A DNA stretch of 64,000 nt from Symsagittifera roscoffensis (taxonomy: Eukaryota; Xenacoelomorpha; Acoela; Convolutidae): positions 30,330,599-30,394,598 of the forward strand of contig NC_087063.1 in NCBI RefSeq assembly GCF_963678635.1. The letters are read 5' to 3'. Under the pieces are notes generated by a model that was not told the DNA's origin, ran no database searches, and worked only from the letters and a program-made list of their open reading frames with translations. Below are positions 59,801 to 64,000 of the stretch, in pieces; position 1 is the stretch's first letter, and the number at the start of each line of letters is the position of its first letter. The position numbers and the translations under genes were made by a program.

Positions 59801-60745
59801 AATCGAATACCACCATTAGTTCAAAACTCAAGCGACAAACAAGATGCTTTCATCGGAAACTTCATTCCCATTGCTTATCTTGCGCTTATAAATTACGACA
59901 TAGACAGTAAAATAGCAACTGGTGATTTCGTAGCCGTTAAAGTAAGTACTAATGATGACGGCGAGCCAATCTTCAAATACGGAAAGCTCATTAGTGAAAT
60001 CAACTCCAGTGAAAACTCGTCGTTGTCCGAACCCAGTGAGCAATTGTTTAAAATACAACTTGGCAGCTGTTTGTTTAAGGACGTGGAAAGAAAAGAGCTA
60101 TTTAGTTTTCACGAAAAACTTGTCACTGAATCAAATCAACCCGAGAACCCGTCTACCGAGGGTTGCTCTTTGGAGGAGCAATTAAAACGCGATGTAGAAA
60201 ATATCAAACAGAGTGTGTGGACTGCTGTCAAAAGCCAAAAACCAGGTGATCACCTGGAATCCAACATGAGTGAACTAGAACTTCGATATGTGCAAACCAT
60301 TTTGAATAAGTATCCTAACGCTGACCAGCAACAAACACTAATGAGGGTACTTCAAGATGCCATAAAAACACAAACCGAAGTGAAAAGAAACGAAATCATG
60401 ACTGGAAATGTCGACACATACAGAGCAATTGAGACAGAAAGTTCGGAGCCTGCAAGTATTGTACAAAACTTTGTTAAGCGTCACTATGAGCGAATGGAGC
60501 AGCATATAGCTGCCTACAAGATCCAGTTAGAAGTGAGAAATGTGAACGAACCAAGACAAGCTCCGATTACAAGAGGAAGAGTGCAGTTCCGTAGTGAATC
60601 GTTCCAGCAGCCACACCCAGTTCTAGCCAAGCTCTGGCTCCAGCAAGCTCGTAATCATTTCAAATTTCTGGGCGAAAACGTGGAAGAAAGGAATACTTCG
60701 ATTCGAGAAAGAAACAGAAATTGGATTGTCGACATTTCCTTGAAG
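50832..60745 (+). CDS. Sacsin-type giant chaperone, second coding exon (HATPase repeats 2 and 3, HEPN start)
   Basis: A 9.9-kb exon without interruption (3,304 codons plus two bases). Counting from 50798, HATPase repeat 2 has its N-box ELIQNADDARASE at about residue 304 and its G-box KIGQFGVGFNCVFSITD at about 374. Repeat 3 has ELIQNADDAQATQ at about 1491 and KIGQFGVGFNCVYSLTD at about 1566. Each is followed by about 900 residues of sacsin repeat sequence. After about 2430 comes a C-terminal region with no HPD J-domain motif, although LRYVQTILNKYPNADQQ could be a degenerate J-like helix. From about 3272, HPVLAKLWLQQARNHFKFL starts a HEPN domain, cut off by the donor GTAAGT at 60746 (phase 0). 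The acceptor at 50831 matches the phase of the 9570-11628 exon. In sacsin, these repeats act with Hsp70 in the cytosol. The last exon or exons lie beyond the window. Confidence 0.92.
52581..52769 (+). repeat. Near-identical tract shared by sacsin repeats 2 and 3, copy A
   Basis: 189 bp that differ from 56226-56420 by five substitutions and one 6-bp in-frame indel (about 97% identity), while the flanking repeat sequence is diverged. It encodes PSVYCYLPIEAALLRNESV and the following DESRRMLSL block. Confidence 0.95.
56226..56420 (+). repeat. Near-identical tract shared by sacsin repeats 2 and 3, copy B
   Basis: Partner of 52581-52769; it has two extra codons (SA) after IEAA. It is best explained by gene conversion within the gene. 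Confidence 0.95.
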
Positions 60746-61884
60746 GTAAGTCACAAATAGATTTTGTTCCGACCACCCCTTAAGAGTGTAAATAGGTTTT
60801 AGTACGAGGATCAATTTCAAAAAAAGCCTTAAAACAAAAGCCCCAAAAAGAGACCCCATAAAAGCATCATAGCTATCTTGTCGCAAAATAAACTAAGCTA
60901 AACGAAATACACTAAGCTTCTCCATAGTCTGGGCGTATTTTTGCATCTACCCGATGAGCATTAGAATTTTTGTTGCGACCATTTGAAAAATGGGGAGGAA
61001 CTTTGTATTCGGGTGTGTTTTAGTTTTTTTGTTAATTATCGGAATGGGTCAAGTGATATATTATATTCAAGTCCTTTCAGTCGTGATTTGATCAACTTTA
61101 AAAAAAATTTCAAATTTTTTTTACAGTGCCGAGAAAAACCGGATTGAAAATTTTGATTTTTGGGCTAATTTCGAAATAAAATGGTGTGAGCGTGTAGGCT
61201 TACAATAGCTCATTTAAGCTTACTTAAAGCCGTGAAAACCTGGTTGTACTCAAACGAAAGTAGTTTTTGAAGTTTTTTAGCGCAATTTTCTAAACAAAGG
61301 TTAAAATTTCAAAAATTTCAGTAAGTTTTTTTTACAATTTTTTTTTCGTTTTTCTAGTCAATTTTCTTCAAAAACTGTTTTTCGAATGGCCTTTTTACTA
61401 TGACAGTCAAATAAGTTCTTTTTATTTGTTCAGATATTTTTATCACACCATGCTGAAAAAATAACAACATTAATCTAAAAAAAATGTTTTTTTTTTTATT
61501 TCTAAGACTGTGGTCGAAACATTCTGAGCTACTTGCACAGTAGCTGGCTATCCTTGTTACAGACATAGGATGTTTGGGAACGCTGTAGTTACAATGCCGT
61601 TGAATAATCGGTATTACAGTATACAGCCATCTGTTGGCGAATGAAAAGGTGTTGACTGCTACTCTGACTCTTCTTTTTTTACCTAATTACATGCTGTTTT
61701 TAAGGAAAAGAACGTTTTAAAAAAAAATTTTTTTTTTCGGGAAGCAAATAGTTTTTCATGCTACTAAATGTTTTTGAATGATTACTGTGACTCAGAGGCG
61801 GGAGCAATTTTGTGCAGTTTTATATATCGATTAGTTTGATTTTCAAGCTGACTTAAAACCCTATAGAGACTCTTTTTTTGCCGA
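60746..61884 (+). other. Start of the next sacsin intron, AT-rich
   Basis: It begins with a consensus donor GTAAGT. No exon resembling the rest of a HEPN domain was found in this stretch, and no element borders are clear. Confidence 0.5.
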
Positions 61885-62420
61885 AAATATCTGGCGCTCG
61901 CGACTTTATATTGGCAATTTTAGACCGGCGCAACTAAAACTTGGTAATTCAAACCCGGCGCGATTGAAAAAAAAAACAAACACAATCTGCGCGATTTAAA
62001 AAACCATCGAAACCTGTGCAACATAAGGAAATGGCGCGACTGAAAACTGCCATTTCCGGAGATAAACACCGCAACCGGCGCGACTTAAGAACTCACCGAG
62101 ACCGGCACGACTTAAGAAAATGAAGCGATCGGCACGATTAAAAATTGCAAATATCGGACTGGCACAACATAACAAACCGCCGTGACCTGTGCGACTGAGT
62201 AAAAATTTTTAAAAAAATCCTGAGTCGCGCCGCTCATGTCCTTTCTCAGATCGTGACATTAAGGTCTTTTCTTAAGTCGCACCGCTAAATTCCTTCTTAA
62301 GGTCGCGCCGTCAGTCTTTACAAAAGTCGCGTCGTCAGCCTTACTTAAGTCGTGCTACTAAAATTTTTATTCAAGTCGCGCTGCTAAAATATTTTCTTAA
62401 GTCACTCCTGTTAAATGTTT
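61885..62420. repeat. Second GCGCGACT-type foldback repeat
   Basis: GGCGCGACT / GGCACGACTTAAG units run on the + strand from about 61885 to 62205. The complement (AGTCGCGCC, TTCTTAAGTCGC) runs from about 62222 to 62405. The centre is near 62210 (CGACTGAG...CTGAGTCG). Units are about 25-40 nt and more degenerate than in the 5765-7865 block. It shares the GCGCGACT core but not the GGTGGAGACGG spacer. Confidence 0.75.
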
Positions 62421-62689
62421 GCTCAAGAGGACGACTGTGTTGCATGTTTAATCTCATTGATTTGCTTGGTTCTTTTTCAGAACGCATATGTTATCATAGT
62501 TACTACCGACCCTGCAGGTCAAACGTCTAGACTTGGTCGCAGCCAAGTTCGATAAATTGATCTCTACTATATAGTTCAACTTTCAACATTCTCCTTTCCT
62601 ATGTCAATCTGACCTAAATCAAATCAACTTAGTTTTCTGTATACCAAGTAGTTAAGGGTATAGTTTGAACATCTTCTACATTTCAAGAC
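62421..62689. other. Spacer, possibly LTR of the copia fossil
   Basis: No gene is seen. It lies at the 3' side (in - strand direction) of the copia-type RNase H remnant, where an LTR would be expected, but no LTR border could be fixed. Confidence 0.3.
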
Positions 62690-63290
62690 TAATCACATCT
62701 TTTTCCTTGTAGCCAATCGGGCATACGTGCTCATCGCTTTCAACGCATTGTCATTGGTAAAGTCGATTTACATCAGTTTTCCGGATTCGATCACGCACAT
62801 CAAGTCCCTACCGATCATTGATTTGGTCAGACAGTCTGCTATCATCATCGTCGTCGGGATATAATAATAATTTCGTCCTTCGCTTTTCACCATCGATCTC
62901 ACCACTGCAATATCTTGTCTAGGCAATTTCACATGTCAGTTAACGCCGTAAATAAATCGAAATTATCTCGTAGTCCCAGGTCGTAAAAAATAGTTCCCCA
63001 GTATACGCACTCCTCTTTCGTCAGCCTTGTCGCATATGTCTCTGCACCAAAATTATCTGTGTGTCCGTCGCACCCTTCTCGATTGCCAGTGAATCACCTA
63101 CACTTGATCACTGTTTTTTGGCCCAACGACTCCCATTTGGCCCATTGTCGATTCCTTCTTTTGTAGGTCGCGTCCCCGCAAAAATCTAAAGGTAACTTGC
63201 TATAAAAATTCTTAATTTGTTCTCGTGTATTGGTCGTCTCTTGTACTATCGTACGACACTTTTGAGCGTTCTTATGACATCTCATATTGA
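62690..63290 (-). mobile_element. Ty1/copia RNase H-end fragment, fossil
   Basis: On the - strand, YYYIPTTMMIADCLTKSMIGRDL matches the well-known C-terminal pattern of copia polyproteins (h-P-T-x-x-M-x-A-D-x-L-T-K), the end of RNase H. Upstream pieces (ETYATRLTKEECVYWGTIFYDLGLRDN) fit the preceding RNase H region. It is broken, with several breaks. Gag, integrase and reverse transcriptase are not recognised in the window. Confidence 0.6.
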
Positions 63291-63666
63291 TCTCGTGTTC
63301 AGTAGGCTCAAGACATTGTTCATTCGGTCAGCAAGATCTGGTCTGATTAGTGTTGTCATTCATTGTGAATTTCCGATCAGTGATCTAGACAATCACAAAA
63401 TAATTAGACACAGTCATTTCGTTATCTGCTGCTGACGTATTACCGAAATCCTGGTTAAGCATTGTGTCGTTGATAAATAAACTCAGTTCAAAATGATCTC
63501 TATAAGTGTTTACTACATTCTCACGGATATCAAGACAAAAAAAGGATGAGAAAAAGACAAAATGGAAGCCAACTGAGACGAGTACGAGAAAGAAAACCGA
63601 TGAATGTTACGGTCGGCCAACCAAGAACTGCGAGGTTCCAACACGCCAAAAAGATGCGCGGTAGAT
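63291..63666. other. Unassigned sequence, possibly part of the copia fossil
   Basis: Base composition stays like that of the copia fragment and short - strand open pieces occur, but no domain is recognisable. Confidence 0.3.
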
Positions 63667-63684
63667 AGAGAGAGAGAGAGAGAG

Positions 63685-63733
<49 letters not shown>
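63667..63733. repeat. Compound (AG)n(TG)n microsatellite
   Basis: Eleven AG units followed by about 22 TG units. Open frames across it (Thr-His and Leu-Ser repeats) are artefacts. Confidence 0.97.
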
Positions 63734-63735
<2 letters not shown>

Positions 63736-64000
63736 AGTACATTCTCCCAACTCGTTTTGTCCCGAGAAAAAACATTGTTGGGTTGGCTCAGGCATTCACG
63801 ATCCGATTCATGTATAGCCGATAAGTTAGGGTCTGATACCCTTCACAAGCACATTTAGCATCATCTGCCTTGACTCGAGCTTGAGCAATGAAATCTGCCA
63901 TCTCCAACTGCGTAGAAGCTGTTATCGCAATCTCATCTATTCTGTCTTCTTCTGCTTTCTCTGCGTGACCCCCTCGGTCTCACTGTTCTGCCTTTGTTCT
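63734..64000. other. Unassigned end of the window
   Basis: On the - strand a short stretch (ASTQLEMADFIAQARVKADDAK) looks coding and could be a retroelement gag piece, but there is too little to decide. Confidence 0.3.

Noticed and set aside
62466-62560. Possible acceptor TTCTTTTTCAG at 62480 for the next sacsin exon
   Set aside because: The downstream frame closes after about 24 codons and does not resemble the rest of a HEPN domain.
62700-62760. Possible acceptor CCTTGTAG at 62713 for the next sacsin exon
   Set aside because: The frame closes after about 15 codons, and the sequence reads as copia-type coding on the other strand.
63530-63858. Frames with Thr-His and Glu-Arg repeats
   Set aside because: Translations of the AG/TG microsatellite.

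Overview
The window looks like nuclear DNA of an invertebrate animal. It is AT-rich, with introns bounded by GT/AG, dense with transposons, and has one large host gene. I cannot name the species from the sequence.

The one convincing host gene is a sacsin-type giant chaperone on the + strand. Its coding part starts at 9570 and runs to a splice donor at 11628/11629. A second, very long exon runs from 50832 to a donor at 60745/60746. Both inner ends are in phase 1, so the pieces fit as one gene of at least 3,991 codons holding three HATPase/sacsin repeats and the start of a C-terminal HEPN domain. The gene runs off the right side of the window. If the pieces are one gene, the intron between them (11629-50831) is 39.2 kb and holds most of the other features.

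Left flank (1-9530): a fossil viral glycoprotein-like gene, a fossil Ty3/gypsy pol piece, a hAT-type MITE with a perfect 8-bp target duplication sitting inside another repeat, a Mutator-type MITE with a 9-bp target duplication, and a 2.1-kb foldback repeat built from GCGCGACT-type units.

Inside the intron: (a) 11687-24656, a 6.5-kb segment duplicated in tandem and almost identical; (b) a broken Ty3/gypsy element on the - strand with a long LTR (about 2.5 kb), overlapping (a) and reaching 27854; (c) a broken Polinton of about 21 kb (about 28860-49760), bounded by diverged inverted repeats and carrying ATPase, integrase, capsid, protease and DNA polymerase B pieces; (d) about 3 kb of degenerate tetranucleotide repeats inside the right part of the Polinton; (e) a palindrome-rich foldback repeat found both inside and just outside the Polinton.

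Right flank (60746-64000): intron sequence, a second GCGCGACT-type foldback repeat, a Ty1/copia fossil piece and an AG/TG microsatellite. Most interesting for follow-up are the giant sacsin intron, a 97%-identical tract shared by two sacsin repeats that suggests gene conversion, and the unusual GCGCGACT foldback repeats found on both sides of the gene.
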